Of a stretch of 64,000 bases of DNA, positions 43,350-55,372 are shown in pieces (position 1 is the stretch's first letter; each line of letters opens with the position of its first letter). A program made the position numbers and the translations under genes. This DNA comes from Rapana venosa (taxonomy: Eukaryota; Mollusca; Gastropoda; Neogastropoda; Muricidae), in the NCBI GenBank assembly GCA_028751875.1, contig CM054134.1, positions 45,453,764 to 45,517,763 of the forward strand, read 5' to 3'. The notes under the pieces are model-generated. The model did not search any database. It saw only the letters and a list, made by a program, of their open reading frames with translations, and was not told the DNA's origin.

Positions 43350-43740
43350 TTATACAAAACGTTTCCCCCCATAATTATATTATCGTCTTTTTTTTTTCTT
43401 TTAAGTATGTTCGTGTTTAATGATCAGCTTGTACAAAAATGGTTCTTCTAAGGTCCGACCAAAGTTATGAAAAACCATTATAATTATTTGGATGGCGCCG
43501 CGCTGCGCGGGGGGGTGGGGGGGGGGGAAGTGGGGGGGTGGGGGGGGACAACACTCGATCCAGATTAAAGATCAGGAGAGTGCGGCATCTGTGTTTAACT
43601 AACTACGTGGTACCTGTTGGCTGTGAAGTCCAGACCTTTAGACAGTAAACCTCGAGACAAATTTATTTAGGCGAAATGGACAAAGAAAATCATGCGTTTT
43701 TTCTTCTTGGCAGGCCGCCATTCGTTCAGAAGACTATTGT
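43350..43740. other. Unassigned; poly(G) words near 43500-43550
   Basis: No gene. G-rich words at 43509-43548. Confidence 0.4.
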
Positions 43741-44175
43741 GTTGCGCTCTAGGTGGTTCATTCCGGTACAAGGCCACGGTTTGAGGCTGTCCAGTCCCTG
43801 AAGTGCCTATGGCAGAGGGCACAGATGAAGTCTGATGCTTGGACTGTCTTCCTGGGCTGCAGCCTTTCTTCTCGCTCCTCTTTTGCCTCGTGCTGCCTGA
43901 GCAAGTGTCTCTTCCAACTTGGAGAGACCTCCTGCACAGTCTGTCTCCAGGCTGACCGTCCGAGGGCTTTGCTTCCCAGTTGTTTCTCGTCGATGTTCAG
44001 GGCTTTTAAAGTCCCTCTTGCACACATCTTGAATCGCACTGTGGTCTGTCCTGTGGGAATGTTTTCCCTGCGCAAGTTCTCCAAGATGAGGTCTTTAGGG
44101 ATTTCTGTCCATTGTCCATGCGGGCACGAATGGCCAGCCAACCATGCGTCTCTTTTCCTGTGTTGTTTTGACGCG
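43741..44175 (-). mobile_element. LINE fragment, RT C-terminus with zinc-finger end
   Basis: The minus strand reads WLAGHSCPHGQWTEIPKDL, then LRRENIPTGQTTVRFKMCA, SWKRHLLRQHEAKEEREER and SDFICALCHRHFRDW, ending like the CxxCxRxFR finger that closes many non-LTR polyproteins. The sequence at 43745-43880 reappears inside SINE-C at 35043-35210. Confidence 0.65.
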
Positions 44176-44189
44176 TAAAGCGAAGCTGA

Positions 44190-44857
44190 GTGCCTCTCCA
44201 GAGCGCAAAGCCTGTGTAAAGGCAAGTATCCAGTGCAGCAATTCGAAAGTACCTTCCACTGATGCAACATCCAAACTTGTTGCGTCTCTTCATTCTCTCA
44301 CGACTGTACTATTGCCATTCCTCTTTGGCTGGTCTCCAGCAACATCTGATCCACTCCCTTCAACGTATACAAAACTCTGCAGCTCGCCTAGTCCTCAGAA
44401 AGAAAAATCTGAACCTATAACTCCTCTCTGCGATCTCTCCACTGGTTGCCTGTGCCACAGAGAGTAAACTATAAGATCACACCCTCTGTTACAAATGTCT
44501 CCACCAAACAGCGCCCACCTACCTCTGTGAATTTTTCACCGTACACTCCTTCTCGTTCCCCCCGCTCTGCTGCAGATACCTTGTGCTTACGAAAAACCTA
44601 GATTCAACCATCCACCGTTGGTCGTCGCTCTTTCTCTATTTCGGGGTCCATCCATCTGGAACAACCTTCCATCTCTCCTCTTCAAACAAGGCCACATAGG
44701 GACACATATAAATCCAGCCTCAAGACAATTTGTTTCAAACCTAACTTTTTCCCTCTTTCATCTCAAAACTGCCCCTGCCTTCAACACCCCAAATCCCATT
44801 AAACCCTGCCAAAGCCTACAACCTGTGGTGTGTATTGTGTGTCGTGTGTGTTGTGGT

Positions 44858-44891
<34 letters not shown>

Positions 44892-45085
44892 TTGTGTGTG
44901 TGTGTGTGTGTGTGGTGTGTGTGTGTGTGTGTGTGTGTGTGTTGTACATTTGAATTTTTGTTAAGCTTTTGATAGTTTTTGGGCTGCATGACTCCTGTAA
45001 GAATATGTTGAATCCCAAGCGCTCTGATTTGTCTTTGCAAAAATATAGCGCTATACAAATTTCATTTATTATTATTATATTATAA
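44190..45085 (+). mobile_element. L2-like LINE 3' end
   Basis: Plus-strand frames carry IQNSAARLVLRKKNLN, then HWLPV, YKCLHQTAPTYL, SRSPRSAAD-like text, and FGPSIWNNLPS. This is the 'HWLPV..R..YK...L.yk.l....P.YL...P.R.LRS...P...WN.LP' end of L2-type reverse transcriptases. The 3' UTR holds a (GT)n expansion (44822-44943), AGCGCTATACAAATTTCATT and an (ATT)n tail. Confidence 0.75.
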
Positions 45086-45265
45086 TATGGGGGGCAAGCT
45101 GTTACCCAGCAGCAAAACCCCCACCCCCCACCACTTCTCCACGTCGCGGGAATGGTCCATTGGAAAGGCAATCCCCCAAATCAGTGAGTACAAAGTAAAA
45201 AAAACAACAAAAAAGATGAAAAGGGAATAAAAAACAGGGGTTGTCATTCACAGTTACTTCACGGG

Positions 45266-45559
45266 TAAGGTAAAGGTAAAGGAGTCCCATAACCTATAAG
45301 GTCGTAGGGGAGCGAGGCGTCGGAGACCTCATTTCCCTCTAGGGCCAGCATATTGAGGGCGGCGCCCATCTCCTCTCCCTCGCGCTTTAAACCTTCCCTG
45401 ACCCAAAAGAGGGCAGTTACCCATTTACACTGGTGAACGGGGGAACTGTACTGAAGCCAAGGCGGCCAAACGGTCACCCATCCAACTGGAAACCTCGCTC
45501 GACGCTGCTTAACTTTGGCTGGGGAAAGCGAGTGCTCCGACCACTGAGCAAAACCAGGG
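45266..45559 (-). repeat. SINE-A copy 5, minus strand
   Basis: GGTAAAGGTAAAGGAGTCCC tail, GGCGCCCATCTCCTCTCCC body, CCAACTGGAAACC-CGCTCGACGCTGCTTAAC 5S-like block and the GAGTGCTCCGACCACTGAGC head. Confidence 0.85.
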
Positions 45560-45958
45560 GCAAAAACAAGTAATAATTTGCATTTAGATCCCACACACAG
45601 GAAATCACAGACCATAATTTCACAGGTGAGTTCAAGGCACAAAAACAGTGCAAAACGATGGAAAAGCTATTGGTTCATAACTTCTATTTAGTTCTATTGC
45701 TACAGACGATATAGATAGTAAATCTGTCTGCTATTGTGCATGGTAGAAATACACAGGCCACAACGCACACTTAGTTCTACTAAAGACATGCACAAAGCTG
45801 CAATCAGAGTACGCAATGTAGACCACACACAGGTCATAATATTTGCACTACAAGATAAATTGACTGAAACGCCACATGCACAGTCTTGTCTTAAAATAAC
45901 ATTTAAAAACCAACAACAACAACACTGATCAACCTTTACAATTATTTTTTCTTAAAGT
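45560..45958. other. Unassigned
   Basis: A 64-residue open frame at 45734-45928 has no domain or splice support. No gene called. Confidence 0.35.
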
Positions 45959-46075
45959 TCACACACACACAACACACACACACACACACAGAAAGTTCGT
46001 CACTCACACACACACACACACCACACACCCACACACACACCACACACACCCAACAGAAAGTTCGACGGAGGAGAG

Positions 46076-46106
<31 letters not shown>

Positions 46107-46600
46107 AGGAGGAGAGAAGAAGAAAAGAGAAGAGAGAGAGAGAGAGAAAGTCTTACATGTAAAGTATCTTCCGGTCTGGTGTTTACCTACTCTCTCGCCA
46201 CTACCCCCCCTCCCCCTCCCACCCTTAAACCACTACCCCCCCTCCTCACCACACCCCCCCCCCCTCCATACCCCCCCCCCCCACCACCTACCCACCCAAT
46301 CCCCCCCCCCCCCTACCTCCAACAACTCCCCCCCTCCCCCCCCCATCCGTCTTCTCCCACATCTTACCCACCTACCATTCTGGCCCCCTCCCCAACCCCA
46401 CCTGTGTTTACAGTAGCTAGGCGTGAGTGGCCTTCAGGCGTCCCATTTGTCATCAGACCGGCCCAGGCTGCCTGACTGTTTATATCAGACAGGCTCTCTG
46501 CCCTTGGCCCCGTTGATAAGCCTGTCAGAGTAAGGACCTCAGACACCGCCCCCCCCCCCACCCCCCCCCCCCCCCCCAAGCACCTTGACTGGTAGTTGTT
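45959..46600. repeat. (CA)n, (GA)n and poly(C)-rich cluster
   Basis: CA at 45961-46050, GA at 46070-46148, C-rich words at 46200-46345 and 46548-46577. The short block 46380-46545 is not low complexity but unassigned. Confidence 0.8.
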
Positions 46601-46689
46601 TATGTTAGATAAAATATACACCATAAGATGTGTGCGTACTTGTGTCTTCTGGCGATGGTGGCATGCCTGAGTGTCTGTTTTGTTAGCCG

Positions 46690-46934
46690 CTGTGAGTCAA
46701 GTCTAGTCAAGCAAGTCAAGTCAAGTCAAATTTTTATTTCCACATGGTACATTGAATAAAGCAATGCATTTGCTTTATTTTTTCATAAGCCACTATCTAA
46801 GAGCAAATTTTTCTTATGTTTATACTGAAATATAAAATTTTGCAACCTTTACCAAATAAATTGAACCAGTAAAAAGAGAAAATCGATAAGATAATAATAT
46901 TGGAAAATACAAATTACACACATATAAAATACAT
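46690..46934 (-). mobile_element. LINE 3' UTR with (CAAGT)n-type tail, minus strand
   Basis: In sense the end is ACCATGTGGAAATAAA then AATTTGACTTGACTTGACTT, a pentamer tail after AATAAA, usual for CR1/L2-like elements. No coding part remains. Confidence 0.55.
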
Positions 46935-47197
46935 AGGGAGGGGATAGCTCAGTGGTCGGAGCACTCGCTTTCCCCCATGGGTGACCGTTTGCGCGCCTTG
47001 GCCTCATACAGTTCCCCCAGTTCACCCAGCTGTAAATGGGTACCCTGCCCCCCTTTAGGGTCAGGGAAGGTAAAGCAGCGAGGGAGAGGAGATGGGCGCC
47101 GCCCTCAATTTGCTGGCCCTAGAGAAGTGAGGTCTCTGACGCCTCACTCCCCTACGACCTTATAGGTTTAAGGGACTCCTTTACCTTTACCTTTACC
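46935..47197 (+). repeat. SINE-A copy 6, with most of the 5S-like block deleted
   Basis: Head GGGATAGCTCAGTGGTCGGA is followed directly by ATGGGTGACCGTTTGCGCGC, so about 30-40 bp of the 5S-like part is missing. Body and (CCTTTA)n tail are good. Confidence 0.85.
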
Positions 47198-47219
47198 TAC
47201 ATACATAACACACGATGTG

Positions 47220-47221
<2 letters not shown>

Positions 47222-47250
<29 letters not shown>

Positions 47251-47484
47251 TGTGTGTGTGGTGTTCTGTGTGTGTGTTTGTGTGTGTGTGTACTTTTTAA
47301 TTTTTTTTATTTTTTTTTTTCTTTTCTTTCGGGGAAAGGGAAAATAAAAACTTATTTTTTTGGTTTTTATTTACATCCGGTCTCCGTGTGTAGCATTTTT
47401 TGTTTGACATCCTTTTCCCTCACTGGTCCCACAAGGGCCTTCTCTTCCGAAGAGCGGAACGAGTTTTACCGTGTGCGAAAGATG

Positions 47485-47535
<51 letters not shown>

Positions 47536-47620
47536 GTGTGTGTGTGTGTGTGTACGTGTGTGTGTGTTTTGTGTGTGTACGTGTTTTGTGTGTTTTGGTG
47601 TGTGCGTCTTCCTTCACGTG
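47222..47620. repeat. (GT)n blocks around a minus-strand SINE-B (47300-47490)
   Basis: GT at 47222-47292 and 47488-47610. Between them lies SINE-B in reverse (TTACATCCGGTCTCCGTGTG, CTTCTCTTCCGAAGAGCGG). Confidence 0.85.
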
Positions 47621-47756
47621 AAATCTGACAATAGATGTCATATTAATGGGGGATGCTGCTGTTATGTTTCCTTCATTGTGAATGGGTATAGCACTTGTTT
47701 ATGCACTGTCATCAATGTAAGCTCAACATCAGTTTGTAATCTTGTATGTGTAGGGC

Positions 47757-47875
47757 GCGTGTGCGTTTCTCTCCCCTCTCTCCTCTCTCTCTCTCCCCCC
47801 TCTCCCCTCCTCCCTCTCTCTTCATCTCACTCTCTCCTCCTCTCCTCTCTCTCTCTCTCTCTCTCTCTTTCTTTC
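47757..47875. repeat. (CT)n tract
   Basis: CTCTCC/CTCT words. Confidence 0.9.
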
Positions 47876-48430
47876 ATTTCTGAGACACACCAAGACCACA
47901 GTAAACGTTTGAGATACTCAGTTGTATAGCCACGCCCTATCCTCTACTTGAAAAAATACCAGGCTACTTACTACAAAAACGCTTTCTTTTTCTGCTGCTT
48001 TTTCTTCTTCTACTTCTTCTCCTCCTCGTTATGTCAGGTTGATAGAGTGAGTTGTTTGGGACTTCTATACTGTTGTACATTATACATAGTCCTGGCTACC
48101 TACCCTAGCTAGCTTCCTGTTTAGAAGGCCAGTAACATCACTGGTCATGGTCAGTATTTGAAACTTTTTTGCTTGTTGGTCTAGGATATACAGTGTAGAG
48201 GCACACAGCCTTAAAAACCCACCCCAGCGCCAAACATATTCTCTGCAGGGAAGGTTGTCCATTCCCTTTAAAGCCGGATCATTTGTTGTGCGTTCCCCAG
48301 CTTAACATTCTGGGGGTCTTCCCAGAATGTGCACTCCGATTCCTGGGAATCACTGTGAGATTAAAAATGGCAGCCAAATCCATGAATGACTACTGACTGA
48401 GTGGGGTGTAGGCCCTGTTCATTTTGTGCC
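47876..48430. other. Unassigned
   Basis: No gene. An open frame of 60 residues on the minus strand at 48080-48262 has no support. Confidence 0.4.
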
Positions 48431-49909
48431 TGACTGAACTCTCACGTGAAACGCTGCTCTCTTTACAAGATCTTCTTCTGCTCTCCTATTTTTTTGTTCT
48501 GTTCTCTTTTTTTTTTCTTTTTCTTCTTCTTTTTCTGTCCACATCTTTTTGTCCCTCTTTCTCGCCCTCCCTACTCTTTTCCCCCCCCCCCATTCTTTCC
48601 TTCCCTCTTGTATTCGCGTTATCTTTCTATTTTTCCCTCTTTTTTTTTTTAACTGCAGCCTTAATACATTCAGACATTAACTTTTTTTTAAAAAAATCCC
48701 CGACAACTTTCCTTTCTGTTTCCACATCTTCTCGAAAGAAACCCGTAACTTTTTGTGATGGTAACCTACAACCTGGTGTGGGTGTTGTGTGTGGTGTGTG
48801 TGTGGGGGTGTGTGTTTTTGTGTGTTTTTGTGTTTTGTGGGTTGTGTGGAGGGGAGAAAGAGAGAGATTTTTTTTGTGTTTGTAGCGTGTGTGTGTGTGT
48901 GTGGGAGAGAAGAGAGAGTTTGGTGTTGGGGTTTTTTTGTGATTTGGGGTTGTTTTTGGGTGGTTTTTGGTTTTCCCCCCTTTCCAGTCGCTTTTACTCC
49001 CCTCTCCCCTCTCTCACCTTCTGTCCGTCTCCATCCTCTGTTCCTTTCTGCTGTCCTCTTTTTCTCCGTACCAGGTCTCTTCATCTCTGTCTGCCTTATC
49101 TGGCTCGTCCTACGTCCCGTATCTTCTGTCCCTTTTCCTTCCCCTCTCTCTTCCGTTGTTTAATAACCACCTAACACATCATTTCGGAAAAAAACATTTT
49201 TTAAAAAGAGAAAAGAAATAAATGGAAATAAGAGTGGCGTTGCATTTTTAGGCGTCCAGGGAAAATTACTTCCCGCTTTTCTCTCTTGATTACTTCCCTC
49301 TTTTTTCTCTCTTGTTAATGCCTTTGTTTTTTTCCTTTTTTCGTTCTTGTCTTTCTTTCTTCTTTCTTTTCATTTTTTCTTCTTCTCTTTTCTTCCCGTC
49401 TTTTCCTTTTTTTCTCTTTTTTTGCTGTCTATCTGAGTTTCCATGTCTGTTTATCTTTCAATTCTTCTTTTTTTTCCTTCTTTCTTCTGTTTTTCTGTCT
49501 GTCTCATTTCCCTTCTTCTTTACTTCTTTCTTATTTGTTGTTGTCGCTGCTTACTTCGTTTCCCCTGTTTGATATCCCTCTCCCTCTCTCTCTCCTCCCC
49601 CCTCACCCTCCCCTCTCTCCGCCTCCCCCTCTCCCCCTCCCCTTTTCCTCCCCTTCAGCCCTGCTGACCTAGGAATCGAGACAAATAAAAATTATTCATA
49701 CTGGGGTGATGTTACTATCATTTATACTTTTAAATAGAGTGCTGATCTACAAGAGAGAGAGACAAGAGAAGACGAGACAGAGCAGAGAAGACAGAGAAGA
49801 GACAGACAGACCCGACAGACAGAGAGAACGAGAGAGAGAACGAAGAGAGCAGACATCTCCCAACAGACACAGACAGAGAGACACAGACACAGAGAGAGAG
49901 AGAAAGAGT

Positions 49910-49946
<37 letters not shown>

Positions 49947-50030
49947 ACACACACACACACACACCACACAACACCCAACACCACACACAAAGACTACACA
50001 AGTCATTCTCCGCATTTTAACATAAAACAT
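48431..50030. repeat. Pyrimidine-rich low-complexity DNA with (GT)n and (GA)n/(CAGA)n blocks
   Basis: T/C-rich words at 48470-48740 and 48975-49670, GT/TTTTG words at 48776-48965, GA/CAGA words at 49752-49945, CA words at 49946-49990. Frames up to 153 residues are artefacts. Confidence 0.8.
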
Positions 50031-50219
50031 TTCTTTACAAAAAAGGGACCACGTAAGAGTTGACCCGAAGCAGGCAATAATATATTATAAGCAGCCCAAC
50101 ACAGGCAACTCCCCTTTGTGAGGGAAAAGGGGGATGTTCAGGACATAAATAAGTTATACACTCACTGCAGGTCCCACCCATAAAGATCCTGTTTTGCATG
50201 GTACAACCGGGCAACATTC

Positions 50220-50380
50220 CTTTTTGACGAATTTCTGTTTGGTGTGTGTGTGGGTGTTGGTGGTGGTTGTGTCTGTGTGTTTGGTCTTGTGTGGGGTTGG
50301 GTTTTGGGGTGGTGGGTGTGTTGGGGTGGGGTTGTGGTGTGTGTGTGGTTGGTTGGGGGTGGTGTTTTTTATTATTTTAT
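50220..50380. repeat. (GGT)/(GT)-rich tract
   Basis: GT and GGTTGG words. The short block before it (50031-50219) is unassigned. Confidence 0.85.
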
Positions 50381-50525
50381 TTCTATTTTTATTTTATTTT
50401 TTTATATGATAAAGGGAAAAACACTATGTTTTTTTTTTTTTTTACACTAGTCCCCTGTGTATGCATTTTGTAATTTCTGACATCTGTTCCCCCCGGGGAC
50501 ACAATGGCTACTCTTACGAAAAGAA
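50381..50525 (-). repeat. SINE-B, minus strand, partial
   Basis: TAGTCCCCTGTGTATGCATT, TCTGACATCTGTTCCCCCC and CACAATGGCTACTCTTACGA. Confidence 0.75.
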
Positions 50526-50790
50526 ATTTTTGTTTGTGTGTGTGTTGTGGGGTGTGTGTGTGGTGTTGTGTGTGTGTGTGTGTTGTGTGTTGTGTGTGTG
50601 GTGCTTGTGTGTGTGTGTGTGTTGGGGTGTGGTGTGTGTTGTGGTGGTGTGTCTTGCGTGCGTGCGTGTGTGCTTGCGTGCGTGCGTGGTTGTGTGGTGT
50701 GTGTTTTGGGGCGTGCGTGGGCTGCGGGTTTCGTGCGTGCGTGCGTGCGTGTGTGGTGTTTGTGTGAGTGAGTGGAGAGAGAGGGGGGGG
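50526..50790. repeat. (GT)n / (GCGT)n tract
   Basis: GT words with TGCG words. Open frames rich in Cys/Val are artefacts. 50791-51030 is unassigned. Confidence 0.9.
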
Positions 50791-51032
50791 GATCTGGTAT
50801 TTTTTTCCCTTCTGTGTTTGCTGACATGAGTACATGTCCACGGAGTTTTTGGGGCTGGTGTTGGTTTTGTTTCTGTTTGCTTCGTGTTAATATGTTTGTT
50901 GTTTCTTTTAAAACGCAAACATATTTCCTTAGGCTTAAGAAATGGTGGTGTTGTTTTATTTATATCCCAAATGTAACTGCGTTTGGAGACGGGGAGGAGG
51001 GGGGATTGGGGTGGGGGGGAAGGGGAGGGCGG

Positions 51033-51320
51033 GGGGCGGAATTGCCTAGTGGTTAGAGCATTGTGCTTGCGATTTGGGGCCCGGCGAACCCGGGTTTTTT
51101 GCCACCGCCAAAAAGTCGCTCATTCCAGGGGATTTTGTCCCTTGAGTTAAACCATACTGACTGATTCGATCTACTTCTCTAAAGGTTTTCTTTTTTTTTA
51201 CCGGATGAATGATAACGCACGCAGATCATCTGCGCACATGTTAAACCCGTTCTGCTTTTGAAAAGGGAGGCCTTTGTGCCAGTAAGAACGGATGACATCC
51301 CCCCCCCCCCCCCCCCCCCC
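51033..51320 (+). repeat. SINE-B, diverged, with poly(C) end
   Basis: GGAATTGCCTAGTGGTTAGA head with A box, GAACCCGGG B-box remnant, TTAAACCCGTTCTGCTTTTG and GAACGGATGACATCC, then about 22 C. Confidence 0.7.
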
Positions 51321-51474
51321 ATAATAAATTCCTTTTTTTTACAAAGTATTGTTTGTGCTTATGTCAACTAATATCTAAAAGCAACACTATTAAACCACCT
51401 TGATTCTTTGCATACTAATATTATGTATATTTTAAGTTCTTTGTGTTTTTAATAAAGAGATAAAGGGGTAGAAA

Positions 51475-51670
51475 AGCCAGCAGCAGCAGCAGCAGCACAG
51501 CACATAGAAGAAGAAGTAGCACAGCACTAGAAAAGAAATAGCAGCACAACAGTAAAGAAGAAGAAGTACACGCAACAGAAGAAGAAGAAGAAAAGAAGAA
51601 GAAAAAAGCAACAGTAGAAGAAACACAGCATAAAGAAAAGTAGCAGCAACAACATAGAAGCACAGCACAT
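51475..51670. repeat. (CAG)n/(GAA)n trinucleotide tract
   Basis: CAGCAG, GAAGAAG and AGCACAGCA words. 51671-52070 is unassigned. Confidence 0.85.
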
Positions 51671-52073
51671 CGTCATACAAATCAGACTTTGTCAAGGGAG
51701 GCAAAGTCTCACGCACAAGATAAAACGCTCAAATCTTTCTGAACAACTTTAACTTCATATTTTTCCCATCCATGTTTCACCTGACCTCTGGACACAAAAG
51801 CTACCTGTCTTGTTTGTTTTACACTTGTAACACTTTGTTCAATTACCGACGCGACAACTAAGTAAAGCATTAATGCTAAAGACAGGTGTGATCAATTTCC
51901 TGCTAAGTAGACTTACTTGCTAAAGAGCGAGGTTTGGGGCTTAGATGTTCTAAAGATGACAAGGTAAGTGCGTGTTTTGCCTTTTTTTGCCCTTTCCCCC
52001 AAGGCCTTAAACGTCCGTAGTACTTAAACGGCATTGTAGGGGGTCGCTCCCTTTTGGCCGAATAAATTTAGCA

Positions 52074-52395
52074 GGGGGAAAGGATAGCCTGGGGTTAGAG
52101 AGGATGTACTCAGATCATTCTGTTGACCCGGTTCGATCTCGTCAAGGATTTTTTCCCCTGGAGTTTTAAATTCAGTGCCGACCTACTCTCCCCCAAAATC
52201 CTTCGATGAGACTATAAACCGAGCCCCGGTGCGAACGCACGCAGAACATCTTACCCACGTTAAAACCACGTTCCGCTTTTCGAAAGAGTAGCCATCTGTG
52301 CTGGGGGAAGCTGGCAAAAATACAAAACGCATACACACAGGACTGGGAAAAAAAGCACACGAGTGCTTATCGATTATCCTCGAAATAAAATAATA
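52074..52395 (+). repeat. SINE-B copy
   Basis: GGATAGCCTGGGGTTAGAGA head, CCCGGTTCGATCTCG B box, GAGACTATAAACCGAGCCCC body, and the GAGTGCTTATCGATTATCCT plus CGAAATAAAA end. 52396-53045 is unassigned apart from CTGT words near 52865-52910. Confidence 0.85.
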
Positions 52396-53049
52396 AAATT
52401 TATTATTTAAGAAAGTGTCAGTCCGCAGACTGTAAGTTCTGAGTAGTATGGTATGTGGAATTATTCTTGGTTTTAAATATCGTCAGGGGTACTGATCTTT
52501 GGGATTTGTCCTTTGTGAAAAAATCTACAAAGTACCAACTCGTCCCTTAAGCTAAAGAACACTTTCTAATATAGTAGCGAAAGAGAGTCCTCAGACATAA
52601 GTTAATATTAAACTGCACAAAATAATGCTGCAGAGTAGAAATGTCCCATGCGTATTCTATGTTAGAGAGTTTCCTGATGTGAATAAAAAACTAAATGTGT
52701 AGCTGGTCGTCGTCGTCGGTCGCAAGTTTTCGATTTTGGTGGCTTGCGAATGTTTTCATGTTTTGTGTAGTATTAAAAGATAGTGGTACCAAACATTGTT
52801 GTCACATAAAAAGGACATTTTTCTTTAAGAGTCTCCTTAAAACTCAATTTCTGCTGCTTGGGTTCTGTCTCTGTCTGTCAGTCTCTGTGTCTGTCTGTCT
52901 TCACCTCTATTTACTTTTTCTCTCTTCATACACCACAAGTTCACTTTAAAAAAAAAATTGTATGCCACAATTCAGAATATTTAATTTTAAAAGGGCATAA
53001 AATTATAATATGTTACATTAATTGTAGATTTTAGAAAAGCCTTCGACTC

Positions 53050-53081
53050 TGTTTTAGAGAGTGAAGAGAGAGAGAGAGAAG

Positions 53082-53119
<38 letters not shown>

Positions 53120-53405
53120 AGACAGACAGACGACAGACAGACAGACAGACAGACAGAGGAAATAGAGAGACAAAGACAGAGAGAGAGAGAGAGACTGAGA
53201 GAGAAAGAGACAGACAGACAGACGGACAGACAGACAGAGACAAGAGACAGAGAGAGACAGAGACACAGAGACAGACAGACACAGAGACATACAGAGAAGA
53301 GAGAGCGAGAGAGACAGCCAGACTCAGACACACAGATACAGACAGAGAGACAAGACAGACAGACAAACACAGACAGAGCAGCAGCAGCAGTAGCAGCAGC
53401 AGTGT
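53050..53405. repeat. (GA)n and (CAGA)n tract, ending in (CAG)n
   Basis: GA words alternate with CAGA words. CAG words at 53378-53402. Confidence 0.95.
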
Positions 53406-53651
53406 AGAGTACAGAGACGTCTTAATAAAGATAAATGGTACTAAAATGCTCAGTTCTGCCATCAGACTATCTGTTTGGGGGGAAATAAAGAAAGATAAAT
53501 GGCCAGTCGAGTCAGCAGGACAAGTGTGTGTAGGCACGGAGACACACAGGGCAAATAGGAGGAAATAATGAGCAAGAAACGAGGATTTGATCAAAAGCGG
53601 GGAAGGAAGCGCACGGGAACCAAACATTTACTCTCCCCCACCCACATCCCG

Positions 53652-53966
53652 TGAGGACGGGATAGCTCAGTAGTGGTCAGAGCACTCGCTCCCCCCCCCC
53701 TCCCCCCCCCTCCCCCCAAAGCGAAGGTTAAAGCAGCGTCAAGCGTGGTTACCACTTGACTGGGTGACCGTTTGCGCGCCTCGGCTTCAGTACAGTCCCC
53801 AGGTCACCCGGCTGTAAATGGGTACCTGCCCTCTTTAGGGTCAGGGAAGGTTAAAGCAGCGAGGGTGCCGCCCTCAATATGCTAGCCCCTGGAGAAGTTG
53901 AGGTCTCTGATGCCTCGCTTTCCCTTACGACCACATAGGTTATGGACAACCTTTACCTTTTACCCG
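53652..53966 (+). repeat. SINE-A copy 7
   Basis: GAGGACGGGATAGCTCAG head, poly(C) expansion at 53692-53717, 5S-like AAAGCAGCGTCAAGCGTGG and CCACTTGACTGGGTGACCG, body with internal loss of the GGAGATGGGC part, tail ACCTTTACCTTTTACC. Confidence 0.85.
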
Positions 53967-53974
53967 CATCCACC

Positions 53975-54180
53975 CCCCCCCCCCCCCCCCCCCCCCCCCC
54001 AACCAACAGATCAAATCTCTACCCTCCTCTCTCATATGTATAACGGTAGTTGTCAATAACAAAGTATTGTCACTTCCTGCTGAATTTTGTGAGTTGTCTC
54101 CCTTATTGATAACCTACCCCCCCCCCCCCAAAAAAAAAAAAACAAAAAAAAAAACCCACACAAAAAAACATTGTTGAAAG
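53975..54180. repeat. Poly(C) and poly(A) runs
   Basis: About 25 C near 53976-54000 and C/A runs at 54116-54170. Confidence 0.85.
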
Positions 54181-54358
54181 ATAGCTGTGTACTGATTGAA
54201 ATTACAAGATTATGAAATATTATGACATACTTATGAGATTTTTCGGTTGTTCGTTTAAGAATGTGAGATTATTTTCAGAAACAAAGTGTTGATTGAGGGT
54301 GAGTCTATGTTTCACCCCGTCATTCAAATTAGCTGACAAAAGACTCATAGAGGGAGTA

Positions 54359-54615
54359 GCAATGAATGAATGAATGAATGAATGAATGAAAGGATGGATG
54401 GATGGATGGATGGATGAATGAATGAATGAATGAATAAATGAATGAATGAATGAATGAATGGGATGGATGGATGGATGGATGGATGGACAAACGAACGAAT
54501 GAACGAATGGATAAATGAATGAATGAATGAATGAATGAATGAATGAATGAACGAACGAACGAACGAACAAACGAACGAACGAACGAATGAATGAGCGAAG
54601 GAACGAACGAACGTT
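54359..54615. repeat. Compound tetranucleotide array (GAAT)n-(GGAT)n-(GAAC)n
   Basis: GAAT blocks alternate with GGAT blocks and end in GAAC/GAAT. The reverse strand reads as runs of Ile-His-Ser-Phe, an artefact. 54181-54358 and 54616-54950 are unassigned. Confidence 0.95.
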
Positions 54616-54954
54616 ATTACACAAAGAAAACGTTGTTTTTTAGACAAAGCGTAGTCTTAAAACGTATCCTTGAAAAATCTGACAAAACGGTGTATAGTAA
54701 TAACTTCTTTTTCTTCTGAGAATAGGTTTTTTCATATTTGTCTATCTGTCAGTCTGGGAGCACGGTTTAAAACTAATCTGACACAGCACTTCTCCAAAAC
54801 CGGCCAATAAGACATAGCGATGTCACAGTGGTGTATGCAGTGCACTCAATAACCGACCCACCAAAAAAACCCCACCTAAACAAAAAAAACAACAACCCCA
54901 AACCCAACCTCATGAAGATCCTGGTTGGACAGATTCACTCATATCCTGTTCTGC

Positions 54955-55020
54955 TTGCCCCCCCCCCCCCACCCCCACCCCCCCACCCCACCCCCCCTCC
55001 TCTCCCCTCCCCTCTCCCAT
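54955..55020. repeat. C-rich run
   Basis: Poly(C) with A and T breaks directly before a SINE-B. Confidence 0.85.
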
Positions 55021-55027
55021 CCCCACT

Positions 55028-55372
55028 TCTGGTGGTCAGAGTGATGCATCCCTGATCTGCTGACCCGGTTCGAATCTCGTTCAAGAGGATTGTTTCCCTC
55101 TGGAGTTAACATCAGTACCGACTCCTCTCTCTTCAAAAAGTCCTTCGGATGAGACTAATAAACACGAGGAGCCCCGTGTGCGAACGCACACAGAACATCT
55201 TGCGCACGCGTTAAAATCCGTTCCGCTTTTCGGAAGAGTAGCTATTGTGTACCAGTGGAACGGGTGATAAAATTACAAAACTGCATACACACGGGGATTA
55301 GCTGTAAAAAAAAAAAAAAAAAAAAAGCACACACGAGTGCTTATTCCATTATCCTCGAAATAAAAGGAAAAG
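55028..55372 (+). repeat. SINE-B, good copy lacking part of the head
   Basis: B box CCCGGTTCGAATCTCG, TCTGGAGTTAACATCAGTAC, GTCCTTCGGATGAGACTAAT, TTTTCGGAAGAGTAGC, then GAGTGCTTATTCCATTATCC and CGAAATAAAA. Confidence 0.88.

Noticed and set aside
45734..45928. 64-residue plus-strand frame
   Set aside because: No domain, no splice sites and no neighbours to support it.
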